A stretch of DNA of 39,812 nt, from NCBI GenBank assembly GCA_016933615.1, contig JAFGAO010000081.1:1-39812 (forward strand), written 5' to 3'. Source of the DNA: Acidobacteriota bacterium (lineage in GTDB: Bacteria; Acidobacteriota; UBA6911). Of the stretch, positions 27,271 through 37,377 are shown piece after piece. The number at the start of each line of letters is the position of its first letter. The first letter of the stretch is position 1. Below the pieces are notes generated by a model. It searched no databases. It worked only from the letters and a program-made list of their open reading frames with translations, and was not told where the DNA came from. A program made the position numbers and the translations under genes.

Positions 27271-29378
27271 GCGGGCGTGGGACAACCATGGAACGTAGAG
27301 AATTCATGAAGCTTCTCGGCTCCGGCATCTATATCCTGTTTTCAACCGGCCCGCTGCTCAGGGGGCAGCAGGGCGGATTCCAGTACGGCCGGTACCCGGA
27401 GGATTTCAATGCCTATCTGCGAATCGCGGAGGACGGGAAGGTCACCTGCTATACAGGGAAAATCGAGATGGGACAGGGAATCATCACGTCCCTGGCGCAG
27501 ATGCTGGCGGAAGAACTCGAGGTGCCCTTTTCCTCAGTCGGCATGGTCATGGGAGATACGAAGTTATGTCCGTGGGACGGCGGAACCAACGGATCCCGCA
27601 CTATAAAGTACTTCGGCCCGGTCTTGAGGGCGGCCGGAGCCGAGGCAAGAGAGGTGCTGATCCGGCTGGCCGCGGAACACCTGGGATTGCCGCAGGACAG
27701 GCTGATCGCGGCCGAGGGCGAAATCCGCGACAACAACGACGCGTCCCGGAAAGTCTCCTACGGGATTCTCGCTAAAGGCAGGACCATAGAACGGCACCTT
27801 GAAAACAAACCCGCCCTGAAAAGCCCGGATAATTTCAGGATCTGCGGACAGTCCTCGCCGCGCACGGATGCGCGGGAGAAGGTTACCGGAAGCGCCAAAT
27901 TCTCGGGGGATATTCGGCTTCCGGGAATGCTTTACGGCAAGGTGCTCCGGCTTCCGGCTCATGGGGCCAGGCCTGTTAAAATCGATACGGCCGCGGCAGG
28001 GGGGATAAAGGATGTAAAAATCCTTCAGGACGGGGATTTTATCGGCGTCGTCCATCCGCTTCCGGACATGGCCGAGAAAGCAGTCGGGCTGATAAAGGCG
28101 GAGTATGAAATCCCCGATCCAACGGTCGACGACAGTACCATCCACGAACTGATTTTGAATACCGAAGCCCGCGACAATGAAGTCGAGAGAAAAGGCGAGC
28201 TGGGGCAGGGCAGGAATATCGCCGCGCGCGACTACGAAGCGGCTTATTTCACCCCGTATGTGGCCCATGCCCCAACGGAGACACACAGCGCGCTCGCCGA
28301 TGTGAAGCGGGACGGTGCGACGGTTTGGGTCGGCACCCAGAGGCCTTTCGGTGCGGATGCGCAGATCGGCCGCGCCGTCGGACTCGACGCCGACAGCGTC
28401 AGGATCATTACACCGTATGTGGGAGGCGGATTCGGCGGCAAAAGCCAGGTGGGACAGGCGGTTCAGGCGGCGCGGCTGTCGAAAATGGCCGGGGCCCCGG
28501 TGCAGGTCGTATGGACGCGAGAGGAGGAATTCTTCTACGACACTTTTATGCCCGCGGCGGCCGTAAAGATTCATTCGGGGCTGGATGCCTCCAACCGCAT
28601 AGCTTTCTGGGACTACCATGTGTTTTTTGCCGGCAACCGCAGTTCCGAGTGTATTTACGACGTTCCGCACGTAAGAACCGTGTCTCGGGGCAGCGGTTTC
28701 GGAGGCGACGGGCCGCATCCCTTCGACACCGGTGCATGGCGCGGCCCGGGGAGCAACACCAACATTTTCGCCCGCGAATCCCATATCGACGTCATGGCGG
28801 CGGATGCCGGCGTCGACCCACTGGAATTCCGGTTTCGGAATCTGGCCGATGCCAGGATGATCCGCGTCGTCAGGGCAGCAGCCGACCGTTTCGGCTGGGA
28901 ACGCGGAAAGGCGCCCACAGGGCGCGGCTGCGGCATGGTGTGCCTGGACTACCTCGGTACCTATGTAGCGGCGATGGCGAAGGTACGGGTCGATTCAAAA
29001 AGCGGCCGCGTCGAGGTCGAGCGGATCGTACACGCTCAGGACATGGGACCCGTGATCAATCCCGAGGGCGCCCGCATGCAGATCGAGGGCGCGATAATCA
29101 TGGGGCTCGGGTACAGCCTGAGCGAAGAGATACACTTCAAAGGCGGTGAAATCAGGGATCTCGGTTTCGGCTCCTATAAAATTCCGCGTTTTTCCTGGGC
29201 GCCTCAAAAGATAGAGACGGTTCTGGTCGAGAATCACGCAATCGATCCGTCCGGGTGCGGGGAGCCGCCGATCGTGGGAATGGGCGCCCTGATTGCAAAT
29301 GCAGTGTTCGATGCAACGGGGATCCGAATGAACCGGCTTCCGATCACGCCTGAAAGGCTTAAAAGTAGGCTCGGGTGA
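27267..29378 (+). CDS. Molybdopterin-binding large subunit, xanthine dehydrogenase family (IorB-like), with twin-arginine-like N-terminus
   Basis: RREFMK near the start; GQGIITSLAQMLAEEL, VGGGFGGKS, AWRGPGSN, GCGEPPIVGMGALIANAVFDATG; ATGA overlap with small subunit. The 932-aa track ORF from 26580 runs through two upstream genes. Confidence 0.93.
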   Translation: MSGRGTTMERREFMKLLGSGIYILFSTGPLLRGQQGGFQYGRYPEDFNAYLRIAEDGKVTCYTGKIEMGQGIITSLAQMLAEELEVPFSSVGMVMGDTKLCPWDGGTNGSRTIKYFGPVLRAAGAEAREVLIRLAAEHLGLPQDRLIAAEGEIRDNNDASRKVSYGILAKGRTIERHLENKPALKSPDNFRICGQSSPRTDAREKVTGSAKFSGDIRLPGMLYGKVLRLPAHGARPVKIDTAAAGGIKDVKILQDGDFIGVVHPLPDMAEKAVGLIKAEYEIPDPTVDDSTIHELILNTEARDNEVERKGELGQGRNIAARDYEAAYFTPYVAHAPTETHSALADVKRDGATVWVGTQRPFGADAQIGRAVGLDADSVRIITPYVGGGFGGKSQVGQAVQAARLSKMAGAPVQVVWTREEEFFYDTFMPAAAVKIHSGLDASNRIAFWDYHVFFAGNRSSECIYDVPHVRTVSRGSGFGGDGPHPFDTGAWRGPGSNTNIFARESHIDVMAADAGVDPLEFRFRNLADARMIRVVRAAADRFGWERGKAPTGRGCGMVCLDYLGTYVAAMAKVRVDSKSGRVEVERIVHAQDMGPVINPEGARMQIEGAIIMGLGYSLSEEIHFKGGEIRDLGFGSYKIPRFSWAPQKIETVLVENHAIDPSGCGEPPIVGMGALIANAVFDATGIRMNRLPITPERLKSRLG

Positions 29379-30100
29379 CCGACAAAGACGGACAGAATGC
29401 GGCCGAAAGGGTTCCGGACGGGAATGCCCCGGGAAAATACAGGATGTCGTTCCCGGAACGGATGAAGACTCTCTTCATCACGGAATTAGGCTACTGGATC
29501 ATCCTGCTGGTCGGCCGGACCCTGCGCTGGGAGGTCGAAGGCTGGGGCAACCTGGAGGCCATTCATCAAAAAGGCAGGCGGTTCGTAGGCGTCTTCTGGC
29601 ACAACCGTATTTTTATGACGTCCTACTTTTTCCGCAATCGAAACATCGTGGCCATGATCAGCCGGAACCGGGACGGCGAGTATATCGCCCGCGTCGGCCG
29701 GCGCCTCGGTTTCGGGGCGGCCCGCGGCTCCGGCAGCCGTGGCGGGCGAGGGGCTGTCGTGGAAACGCTTCGCGCGCTGCAGGCGGAGCGGGATGTATTT
29801 TTCACGCTGGACGGCCCGCGCGGCCCGCGCTACATCGCAAAACCCGGCGCCGCCTACGTTGCCGGTAAAAGCGGCAGCCCGATCCTGCCCTTCAACATTT
29901 CAGTCGAAAAAAAATGGGTTATGGCGAGCTGGGACGGTTTCATCGTGCCCAGGCCGTTTTCACGCGCTTTGGTTTTAATAGGACCCGCAATCGAAGTAGC
30001 CGCACATGCGGATGCCGCGGAAATGGAACGGATCCGGGAGCGTATCCAGCAATCGATGAACGGCCTGAGCCATGAAGCCGATTCTCGCTGGCAGAAATGA
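29375..30100 (+). CDS. Lysophospholipid acyltransferase family protein (DUF374-like)
   Basis: RRFVGVFWHNRIF, VFFTLDGPRGPRYIAKPGAAYVAGKSGSPILPFNI; GTG start overlaps the previous stop. Confidence 0.8.
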   Translation: MTDKDGQNAAERVPDGNAPGKYRMSFPERMKTLFITELGYWIILLVGRTLRWEVEGWGNLEAIHQKGRRFVGVFWHNRIFMTSYFFRNRNIVAMISRNRDGEYIARVGRRLGFGAARGSGSRGGRGAVVETLRALQAERDVFFTLDGPRGPRYIAKPGAAYVAGKSGSPILPFNISVEKKWVMASWDGFIVPRPFSRALVLIGPAIEVAAHADAAEMERIRERIQQSMNGLSHEADSRWQK

Positions 30101-30192
30101 CCGGCATTTCCCTGTTTCCACGGCTTGCAGCATTTCATTTTCATAAAAAGAACGGAAAAATCATTATCCTGCTTGGATTTCCGGCATTAAAC

Positions 30193-30221
30193 TTGCTTTT
30201 TGCCGCGGCAGTTTCTATCAT
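30193..30221 (+). promoter_or_regulatory. Putative promoter upstream of rpmH
   Basis: TTGCTT (30193-30198), 17-bp spacer, TATCAT (30216-30221). Confidence 0.4.
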
Positions 30222-30269
30222 AAATGTTTTTAAAATCAGGCTGAAGCAGCAAGTGGAGAACCGGATATC

Positions 30270-30410
30270 ATGAAAAGAACGTATCAACCGAATAACAGTA
30301 AAAGAAAAAAAACGCATGGTTTCAGGGAACGCATGGCGACAAAGGGCGGCAGGCGGGTCCTCAGCCGGCGGCGCGCCAAGGGGCGCAAAAGGCTGAGCGT
30401 CAGTGGCTAA
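30270..30410 (+). CDS. rpmH: 50S ribosomal protein L34 (missing from the supplied ORF track)
   Basis: [46 protein letters not shown]. Confidence 0.98.
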   Translation: MKRTYQPNNSKRKKTHGFRERMATKGGRRVLSRRRAKGRKRLSVSG

Positions 30411-30783
30411 AGGACCGTCCGAGAGATTTCCCAATTTTCATAGAATTGTCCGCTCCGTCGATTACAGGGATATCTACAATACGGGGGAAAAAATTCACTC
30501 GGTCAAATTTGTCCTTTTCCGCCGCGGGAATGCATTGGGGCATGCCCGCCTAGGGATCACGGTATCCCGAAAAATAGGCTGCGCCAGCAAAAGGAATCGA
30601 ATAAAAAGGCTTTTCAGGGAGATTTTCAGAAGATCCGCGGCGGAGATTCCGGGCAATCTGGACATTGTCGTCAATGCAAAATCGGGATGCGCCGGAGCCG
30701 GTTTCGGCGAATTGCGTGAAGAGTTCATTGCCGCGGTAAGGAAAGCGGCCCGAAAGGAGACTCTCCCAAAGGATCGGAAATAA
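30403..30783 (+). CDS. rnpA: Ribonuclease P protein component
   Basis: [32 protein letters not shown] start overlaps rpmH by 8 bp. Confidence 0.95.
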   Translation: MAKGPSERFPNFHRIVRSVDYRDIYNTGEKIHSVKFVLFRRGNALGHARLGITVSRKIGCASKRNRIKRLFREIFRRSAAEIPGNLDIVVNAKSGCAGAGFGELREEFIAAVRKAARKETLPKDRK

Positions 30784-31028
30784 TGACACACGGCAACCGG
30801 AATTCCATCAGCACGCGGATTCGAAACATTATTCTATTAATTTTAAAGGGGTATAAGAAATTCCTGTCCCCGCTTCTCCCTCCTGCGTGCCGCTTTGAAC
30901 CGACATGTTCCGTCTATATGTACCAGGCGATTCTAAAAATGGGAATTATGAAAGGCCTGTACTTGGGAATCAGAAGGTTGTTGCGCTGCCATCCTTTTTG
31001 CAAGGGGGGATTGGATCCCGTCCCGTAA
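30783..31028 (+). CDS. yidD: Membrane protein insertion efficiency factor YidD
   Basis: LKGYKKFLSPLLPPACRFEPTCSVYMYQAI...LLRCHPFCKGGLDPVP. Confidence 0.95.
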   Translation: MTHGNRNSISTRIRNIILLILKGYKKFLSPLLPPACRFEPTCSVYMYQAILKMGIMKGLYLGIRRLLRCHPFCKGGLDPVP

Positions 31029-31124
31029 TGGAACTATTTATAATACAGCGCATCCCTTGATCCTCCCGGCAGGTATTGAGGCGGAGGATTCGTCCCCGGC
31101 GTCCCTAAAACCAACGGTCTAATT

Positions 31125-32852
31125 ATGGAAAAACGTACAATCCTTGCCATCGCACTCTCATTTTTAGTCTTGATGGGTTTTGACCTTTTTTACAGGAAAT
31201 ATCTCGCCCCCGAACAAGAGCCTGCGCCCATTGCCGAAGGAAACGAGGGCGAGCCGCAGGCGGACCGGCAGCCGGCAAGCCGCGGGCAGCAACCGGAAAC
31301 AACGGCACTGGAACAGGATAGGGATGATTACGCGCTGTCTGCCGGATCGGACACCAAGGCGGAAGGCCCGTGGGAAATCGTCATTCAGGGGGAATTCTAC
31401 CGGGCTGTCGTCGACAACAGGGGCGCGGTTTTGGAGAGCTGGATACTCAACGAATATAAATCCTCGCATCGTGAGCCGTCGCTTCGCAAGCCGCTCGACA
31501 TGATCGCGGCCGGCGAAAAGGGAGAAAAGTGGCCCCTTCCCGGTTCGCTCCTGTTCGAGGATCCGGATCTTTCGCTCACGGCCAACGAAGAACTCTATGA
31601 AGTCTCCGTCAATGGACGGCCCTATTCGGGATTTGCGGTTTCCGCGCCGGCCGAAGTGGTGATGACCTTGCGGCGCGGAGATCTGTACGTTCGAAAAACC
31701 TACCGTTTCAATAATGATAACTATACAGTCGACCTGTCGGCAACGTTCGAGGAAGAAGGAAGGAGCCTGAAAGGCAGAATGCTGCTTGGACAGGATATCT
31801 GCCCGATTGAAGAGCATCTGGAAGGAAGCTACGCTGACCTGAAAGCCGCTTATTTTGACGGGAAAGAAGTAGAAAGGGAATCGGCCCCCGGAGATGATAA
31901 AGGGGATGTGACCATATCCGGAAATATAGGCTGGGTCGGCCTGGACACGCACTATTTCACCTCCATTGCCATCCCTGAAAGGTCGATCCCGTCTTTTGAA
32001 ATTAGAGGGTATCAAATTGAAGATACGACTTTAGATGGCGAAAGAATTGAAAGAAAACTGCTCAGTGTGAAGATTCCCGTCGATGGCCTCTTTGAAGGCA
32101 CGATGTATCTCGGTCCCAAAAAACAGGCGAACTTAGAATCAGTTCCTCGATATAACCTGTCCGATATTATAGACTACGGATGGTTTTCGATAATTGCCCG
32201 CCCACTTCTAGCCGCCCTTCGATGGATCTACGGATACGCAAATAACTATGGACTTTCGATCATTCTGTTAACCCTAGCTTTGTCGATTGTGCTGTTTCCT
32301 TTAAGGCTGAAGCAGATGCTTTCCATGAAGAAAATGTCTGCCATTCAACCCAAGGTCAAGGGTGTCCAGGAGAGATACAAGAAATACAAGAAAACCGATC
32401 CGAAACGGGCGGAGATGAACCGGGAGATCATGGCCCTGTACAAGGAGCACAACGTCAATCCCATGAGCGGTTGCCTTCCGCTGCTGGTTCAGATGCCCCT
32501 GCTGTTTGCCTTCTACCGGCTGCTGGCGGTTTCCATCGAGCTGCGGCAGGCTCCGTTTGTTTTCTGGATCCAGGATCTTTCGGTTAAGGATCCCTATTAC
32601 ATAGTACCGATATTAATGGGCGTGACCATGTATCTTTCACAAAAGATGACGCCCATGGCTCCTACGGCGGACAGTTCGCAGATGAAGATGATGCAGTATC
32701 TGCCGGTTATTTTTACATTCATGTTTTTAAGCCTTTCGAGCGGCTTGAACCTGTATTTTCTCTGCAGTAATATCTTCCAGGTCGGCTTTCAGAAAATCGC
32801 CGAGAGGTGGATGGGTGATGGAAGGAATGAAAGAAAACGAAAAGAGAAATAA
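31125..32852 (+). CDS. yidC: Membrane protein insertase YidC
   Basis: N-terminal TM, periplasmic domain, MKKMSAIQPKVKGVQERYKKYKKTDPKRAEMNREIMALYKEHNVNPMSGCLPLLVQMPLLFAFYRLL. Confidence 0.96.
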   Translation: MEKRTILAIALSFLVLMGFDLFYRKYLAPEQEPAPIAEGNEGEPQADRQPASRGQQPETTALEQDRDDYALSAGSDTKAEGPWEIVIQGEFYRAVVDNRGAVLESWILNEYKSSHREPSLRKPLDMIAAGEKGEKWPLPGSLLFEDPDLSLTANEELYEVSVNGRPYSGFAVSAPAEVVMTLRRGDLYVRKTYRFNNDNYTVDLSATFEEEGRSLKGRMLLGQDICPIEEHLEGSYADLKAAYFDGKEVERESAPGDDKGDVTISGNIGWVGLDTHYFTSIAIPERSIPSFEIRGYQIEDTTLDGERIERKLLSVKIPVDGLFEGTMYLGPKKQANLESVPRYNLSDIIDYGWFSIIARPLLAALRWIYGYANNYGLSIILLTLALSIVLFPLRLKQMLSMKKMSAIQPKVKGVQERYKKYKKTDPKRAEMNREIMALYKEHNVNPMSGCLPLLVQMPLLFAFYRLLAVSIELRQAPFVFWIQDLSVKDPYYIVPILMGVTMYLSQKMTPMAPTADSSQMKMMQYLPVIFTFMFLSLSSGLNLYFLCSNIFQVGFQKIAERWMGDGRNERKRKEK

Positions 32853-33303
32853 AGCCGAGGCTTCCCTGGACTCAGTTGTGGAGACGTGCCGGACGCTGAT
32901 GAATGGCCTCCGCATGAACCTGGCCGTTGAGGGAAACGAGGAAGGGGGGGTTATTTCCATAAACCTTACAGGAGACGACCGCCCTTACCTTCTGTCAAAT
33001 TCCGCCGCGGCGCTCAACAGCATTGAATATCTGGTCAATAGAATCTTCAGGGTCGGAAAGGACGCAGGCGGCGGCATCATACTGGATTCCGATGGATACC
33101 GGAAATATCGGGAAGCCGAACTGACATTGCTGGCCCAGATGGCTTCCAAAAAAGTGCTCGCCATGCGCAGACCGCTGGAACTGCAGCCGATGACCCCGCG
33201 GGAGAGGAGGATTGTCCATCTGGCGCTGGCTGAAATCGAAGGGGTTCATACCAAAAGCTCCGGCGAAGGCGAAAACCGCAGCATCACCATCTTTCCTTCA
33301 TAA
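32815..33303 (+). CDS. Jag/KhpB-like KH-R3H RNA-binding protein
   Basis: KH-like region plus MTPRERRIVHLALAEIEGVHTKSSGEGENRSITIFPS (R3H); overlaps yidC by 38 bp. Confidence 0.9.
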   Translation: MMEGMKENEKRNKAEASLDSVVETCRTLMNGLRMNLAVEGNEEGGVISINLTGDDRPYLLSNSAAALNSIEYLVNRIFRVGKDAGGGIILDSDGYRKYREAELTLLAQMASKKVLAMRRPLELQPMTPRERRIVHLALAEIEGVHTKSSGEGENRSITIFPS

Positions 33304-33404
33304 CATAATTTATCAGTATAATTAACGGGTCTGTATAATGGGGCGGGATTGATATCTGCGCATTTGCCCGGACCCAGGGTGTGTGCGACCCGAACAGGAA
33401 ACCC

Positions 33405-34787
33405 ATGAGCGATCCGTCCGATACCATTTGCGCCCTTGCCTCGGCCCACGGCCGTTCCGCATTGGCCGTGGTGCGCGTCAGCGGAGCCGGAAGCCTGCAG
33501 ATATGGGAAAAGATATTCAAAGTCAAAAAAGCGGCGCGCGGGATGCCGCCGCGCAGCGTTACCCTGGGGGATATCGTCGATCCGGACCTGGGCACCGTCA
33601 TGGATCAGGCGATTGCCGTCTGCTACCGCGCACCGAAATCCTACACCGGCGAGGACATGACGGAGTACACGATCCACGGCAGTCCCGTCCTCGTCGCGGC
33701 ACTGCTCCATTGCATCTGTTCGCTGGGGGCGCGGCTTGCAGAGCCGGGAGAGTTCACCATGCGGGCTTTCCTTAACGGAAAGATGGATTTGACCCAGGCG
33801 GAGGCCGTGCGGGATATTGTCGACTCGACCACCCTTTTCCAGGCGCAGGTCGCGGCCATGCAGCGCTCCGGTGAAATTTCCGGGAAAATACGGCCGTTAA
33901 AGGAATCCCTGATCGATATCGTCGTTCAGCTGGAGTCCGCCGTCGAATTCGTCGATGAAGATCTTCCCGTAGATACTCGCGCGATTGTTTTGGAAAAGCT
34001 CCGTACTGCGATAAAGGATATAAGAAAAATGATAGATACGCATCGCGCCGGCCGGGTGATCCGCGAAGGATTCAGAATGGCCGTCGTGGGGCGTCCCAAT
34101 GTCGGGAAAAGCAGCCTGTTTAATGCACTGCTCGAGCAGGACCGCTCGATCGTGATGGATATGCCCGGAACCACCCGCGATCTGGTGGCGGAGCATACCA
34201 GCATCCAGGGGATCCCGGTCCGGCTTATGGATACGGCCGGCCTCAGCGCCCGTCCGGATTCCGCCGAAGGCCTCGGAATCGAAAAAACCTACCGGGCGAT
34301 TTCCGATGCGGATGCAATCCTGATTGTTGTCGACAGGAGCCGCGTTCCCGGCGAGGAGGATTTAAGGATCCGGTCCGAGCTTGAGAACCTGCCCTGCATG
34401 GTCGTCCTGAATAAGAACGACCTGGAATCCCGATGGAGCCTTGAGAATATCGAAATGTTTGCGGGAGAATGGCCCCGGATCGAAGTTTCGGCAAAATACG
34501 GAGACGGCATCGAACGGCTCCGGTCATTGATTTTTAAGGAAATCTTCGGATCCGGGGCCGTTGAAAGGGATGACGTTTTGATTACCAATTTAAGGCACCG
34601 GAGCTGCCTCGAGGCTCTGGAAGGGGAATTGTTGCTGGCGGTCCGGTCTTTTGAAGAAGGATTGAGTGAAGAATTCCCCCTGATGCACCTTCATAAATCC
34701 TTGAAGCATATCGGCGAGATCACGGGAGAAACGTCCGTTGAAGATCTTCTGACAGAGATTTTTTCGCGTTTCTGCATCGGTAAATGA
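33405..34787 (+). CDS. mnmE: tRNA modification GTPase MnmE
   Basis: DTICALAS, GRPNVGKSSLFNALLEQDRSIVMDMPGTTRD, C-terminal FCIGK. Confidence 0.97.
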   Translation: MSDPSDTICALASAHGRSALAVVRVSGAGSLQIWEKIFKVKKAARGMPPRSVTLGDIVDPDLGTVMDQAIAVCYRAPKSYTGEDMTEYTIHGSPVLVAALLHCICSLGARLAEPGEFTMRAFLNGKMDLTQAEAVRDIVDSTTLFQAQVAAMQRSGEISGKIRPLKESLIDIVVQLESAVEFVDEDLPVDTRAIVLEKLRTAIKDIRKMIDTHRAGRVIREGFRMAVVGRPNVGKSSLFNALLEQDRSIVMDMPGTTRDLVAEHTSIQGIPVRLMDTAGLSARPDSAEGLGIEKTYRAISDADAILIVVDRSRVPGEEDLRIRSELENLPCMVVLNKNDLESRWSLENIEMFAGEWPRIEVSAKYGDGIERLRSLIFKEIFGSGAVERDDVLITNLRHRSCLEALEGELLLAVRSFEEGLSEEFPLMHLHKSLKHIGEITGETSVEDLLTEIFSRFCIGK

Positions 34788-34788
34788 T

Positions 34789-36690
34789 ATGGATAGTTAC
34801 GATGTCGTTGTCGTTGGAGGGGGTCACGCCGGATGCGAAGCCGCGGTCGCAGCCGCCAGGATGGGGGTGAGGACCGCCCTCTACACCTTCGACCCGGATT
34901 CGGTGGCTCAGATGTCGTGCAACCCCTCAATTGGAGGCATAGCGAAAGGCCATCTCGTCAGGGAGCTCGACGCCCTGGGCGGGATTATGGGCGAAGCCGC
35001 CGACAGAACCGGAATTCAATTCCGGCTTTTGAACGCGAGCCGCGGCCCTGCGGTTCAGGCCCCGCGCTGTCAATCTGATAAATATAAATATATCAATGAG
35101 ATAAGAAGAATTCTTTTCGATCAGGAAAACCTTTCAGTTCATCAATCCGAAGTTGTCGGGCTGATTATTGAAAAGGACAGGATTCAGGGTGTCGAGGTTA
35201 AAGACGGAAGAAGGATCCAGGCTTCAACGGTAATTCTCACGACAGGCACTTTCCTAAACGGCCTGATACACATAGGCGGAATAAGGCAAAAAGCGGGTAG
35301 AATCCATGAGCCCGCATCGGAATCGCTCGCGCAAAACCTGCGCCGCATCGGTTTTGAAGTGGGGAGGCTTAAAACCGGAACGCCGCCCAGACTTGACGGA
35401 AATACCATAGATTTTACGAGATTCGAGGAACAGCGGGGAGATGACTGCCCGGCATTTTTTTCCCTCAAGACGGAAAGAACCATCCTCCCGCAAATCTCCT
35501 GTTTCCTTGGATATACAAACGCAAAACTCCATAATCTGATTCGTGAGAATATTAAACAGTCCGCGCTTTACGGCGGGGTCATCAAAGGGATCGGGCCGCG
35601 ATATTGTCCAAGCGTCGAAGACAAAGTCATAAAATTTTCCGAAAAGGAACGTCATCAGCTTTTTCTTGAACCGGAAGGTCTGGATACCGATTCCATTTAC
35701 CTGAACGGGCTTTCCAGCAGCATGCCGGTTGAAGTGCAGAAGAAAATGGTTGCCTCGATACCCGGACTGGAAAATGCGCGCATAATTCGTCCAGGATACG
35801 CCATCGAGTATGATTTTGTTCAGCCGACCGAATTAAGACAAACGATGGAAACAAAGAAGATTTGCGGCCTTTTTCATGCGGGCCAGATTAACGGCACCAC
35901 AGGGTATGAAGAAGCCGCCGCCCAGGGATTCGTGGCCGGTATCAATGCCGCCCTGCAATCCATGGGCCTGGATCCCGTCACCTTCCCGAGAGAGGAAAGC
36001 TATATCGGGACCATGGTGGATGACCTCGTTACAAGAGGAATAGACGAACCCTACAGGATGTTCACATCGCGTTCTGAATTCCGGTTGCTGCTGCGAATCG
36101 ACAATGCGGACAGGAGGCTGAAGCCGACAGGATACCGTCTCGGGCTGGTTTCAGAAACGGATTATGTCGTATTCAAGCAAAAATACAGGGAAATTGACCT
36201 CCTGCGCTATTTTTTAAAAGAGACACGCTGGAACACGAGGGATGCCGCCTGTCCTGCGCTGGCTGCAAAAGTGGATGTTCAGGCGATCAGGGGCTTGACC
36301 CTCGAGGAAATATTGCGCCGCCCCGGCATTTTTTTGGAAGATCTCGATCCTTTTATGAGTTTTCACGGAAGGAAACCCTCTTCCGGCGAGATAAGGAAAA
36401 TTGTTGAGATTGAAATCAGGTATCAGGGATATATCCAGCAGCAGGTAAAGGACGCGGAAAAGATGCAGAGCCTCGGGAAAAGACGCATACCTCCGGATTT
36501 TGACTACAATGCCGTCGACGGATTGAACCGGGAAACAAAAGAAAAACTCAGCCGCATTCGGCCTGCCGATCTTGCCATGGCCGGCAGAATTCCGGGGATT
36601 ACGCCTGCCGCGGTCTCCGTCATCAATATTCAACTGGAAATGCGCAAGGCAAAGAATTCCCGCAACGGTCGGAAACCGGAGAAATCATAA
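34789..36690 (+). CDS. mnmG: tRNA uridine-5-carboxymethylaminomethyl modification enzyme MnmG
   Basis: VVVGGGHAGCEAAVAAARMG, CNPSIGGIAKGHLVRELDALGG, HAGQINGTTGYEEAAAQG, FTSRSEFRLLLRIDNAD. Confidence 0.98.
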   Translation: MDSYDVVVVGGGHAGCEAAVAAARMGVRTALYTFDPDSVAQMSCNPSIGGIAKGHLVRELDALGGIMGEAADRTGIQFRLLNASRGPAVQAPRCQSDKYKYINEIRRILFDQENLSVHQSEVVGLIIEKDRIQGVEVKDGRRIQASTVILTTGTFLNGLIHIGGIRQKAGRIHEPASESLAQNLRRIGFEVGRLKTGTPPRLDGNTIDFTRFEEQRGDDCPAFFSLKTERTILPQISCFLGYTNAKLHNLIRENIKQSALYGGVIKGIGPRYCPSVEDKVIKFSEKERHQLFLEPEGLDTDSIYLNGLSSSMPVEVQKKMVASIPGLENARIIRPGYAIEYDFVQPTELRQTMETKKICGLFHAGQINGTTGYEEAAAQGFVAGINAALQSMGLDPVTFPREESYIGTMVDDLVTRGIDEPYRMFTSRSEFRLLLRIDNADRRLKPTGYRLGLVSETDYVVFKQKYREIDLLRYFLKETRWNTRDAACPALAAKVDVQAIRGLTLEEILRRPGIFLEDLDPFMSFHGRKPSSGEIRKIVEIEIRYQGYIQQQVKDAEKMQSLGKRRIPPDFDYNAVDGLNRETKEKLSRIRPADLAMAGRIPGITPAAVSVINIQLEMRKAKNSRNGRKPEKS

Positions 36691-36719
36691 AAACCCGCGC
36701 TTATCCGGATCGTCCCATT

Positions 36720-37346
36720 ATGGAATTAATAGAAAAATATAGAAAAATATTTCATCGCCTGGACTTGCCTTTCGATTCCGGGGTTTTTGAGAAATTGGAC
36801 GCGTATACAAAATTGTTGAATAAGTGGAATGCGCATATCAATTTAACCGCCTCCAGCGATTGGTCCATGATCGAACCGCTGATGGCGGAAGGGATATGGG
36901 CTTCAAAAATATACCCCGAAGAAGCGCGAAATCACCTCGATATCGGCAGCGGGGCCGGATTCCCGGCCATCCCGCTCAGGATTATGGTGTCGCGCATGAA
37001 GCTGGATATGGTGGACAGCCGGCTGAAACGGGTCACTTTCCTGGAGACGGTCATAAGGGATCTGCATCTCTCGGAATCTTATGCCTTTCACGGCCGGATC
37101 GCGCAGCGCCTCGAGGGCATCGATAAAAAATGGGATTGCATCAGCTGGAAGGGTTTGAAGATAAAAACGCAGGATCTTTTTGAAATCAAGAAGCATGCGC
37201 ACGCGAAGACACAGATCTGGGTCTTCCACGGCAGGCAGCCGGCCGCCGAAGAGCCTGAAATGCTTGAAAAGCATTTCAGGCTTCTGCGAAGAGAAACATT
37301 CCTCTATAAATCGGACTGGAACTTATCCGTTTATCTTCCTGAATGA
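36720..37346 (+). CDS. rsmG: 16S rRNA (guanine(527)-N(7))-methyltransferase RsmG-like
   Basis: YTKLLNKWNAHINLTA, HLDIGSGAGFPAIPLRI, VDSRLKRVTFLETV; position between mnmG and parA. Confidence 0.88.
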   Translation: MELIEKYRKIFHRLDLPFDSGVFEKLDAYTKLLNKWNAHINLTASSDWSMIEPLMAEGIWASKIYPEEARNHLDIGSGAGFPAIPLRIMVSRMKLDMVDSRLKRVTFLETVIRDLHLSESYAFHGRIAQRLEGIDKKWDCISWKGLKIKTQDLFEIKKHAHAKTQIWVFHGRQPAAEEPEMLEKHFRLLRRETFLYKSDWNLSVYLPE

Positions 37347-37348
37347 AA

Positions 37349-37362
37349 GTTTCACGTGAAAC
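37349..37362. promoter_or_regulatory. parS: parS centromere site 1 (GTTTCACGTGAAAC)
   Basis: Perfect 14-bp palindrome matching the core of the canonical TGTTTCACGTGAAACA parS. Confidence 0.93.
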
Positions 37363-37377
37363 ACGGGCATGGCGCGC

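Noticed and set aside
27564-28784. 406-aa minus-strand ORF
   Set aside because: Antisense to the IorB-like large subunit; shadow ORF from codon bias.
31164-32015. 283-aa minus-strand ORF
   Set aside because: Antisense to yidC.
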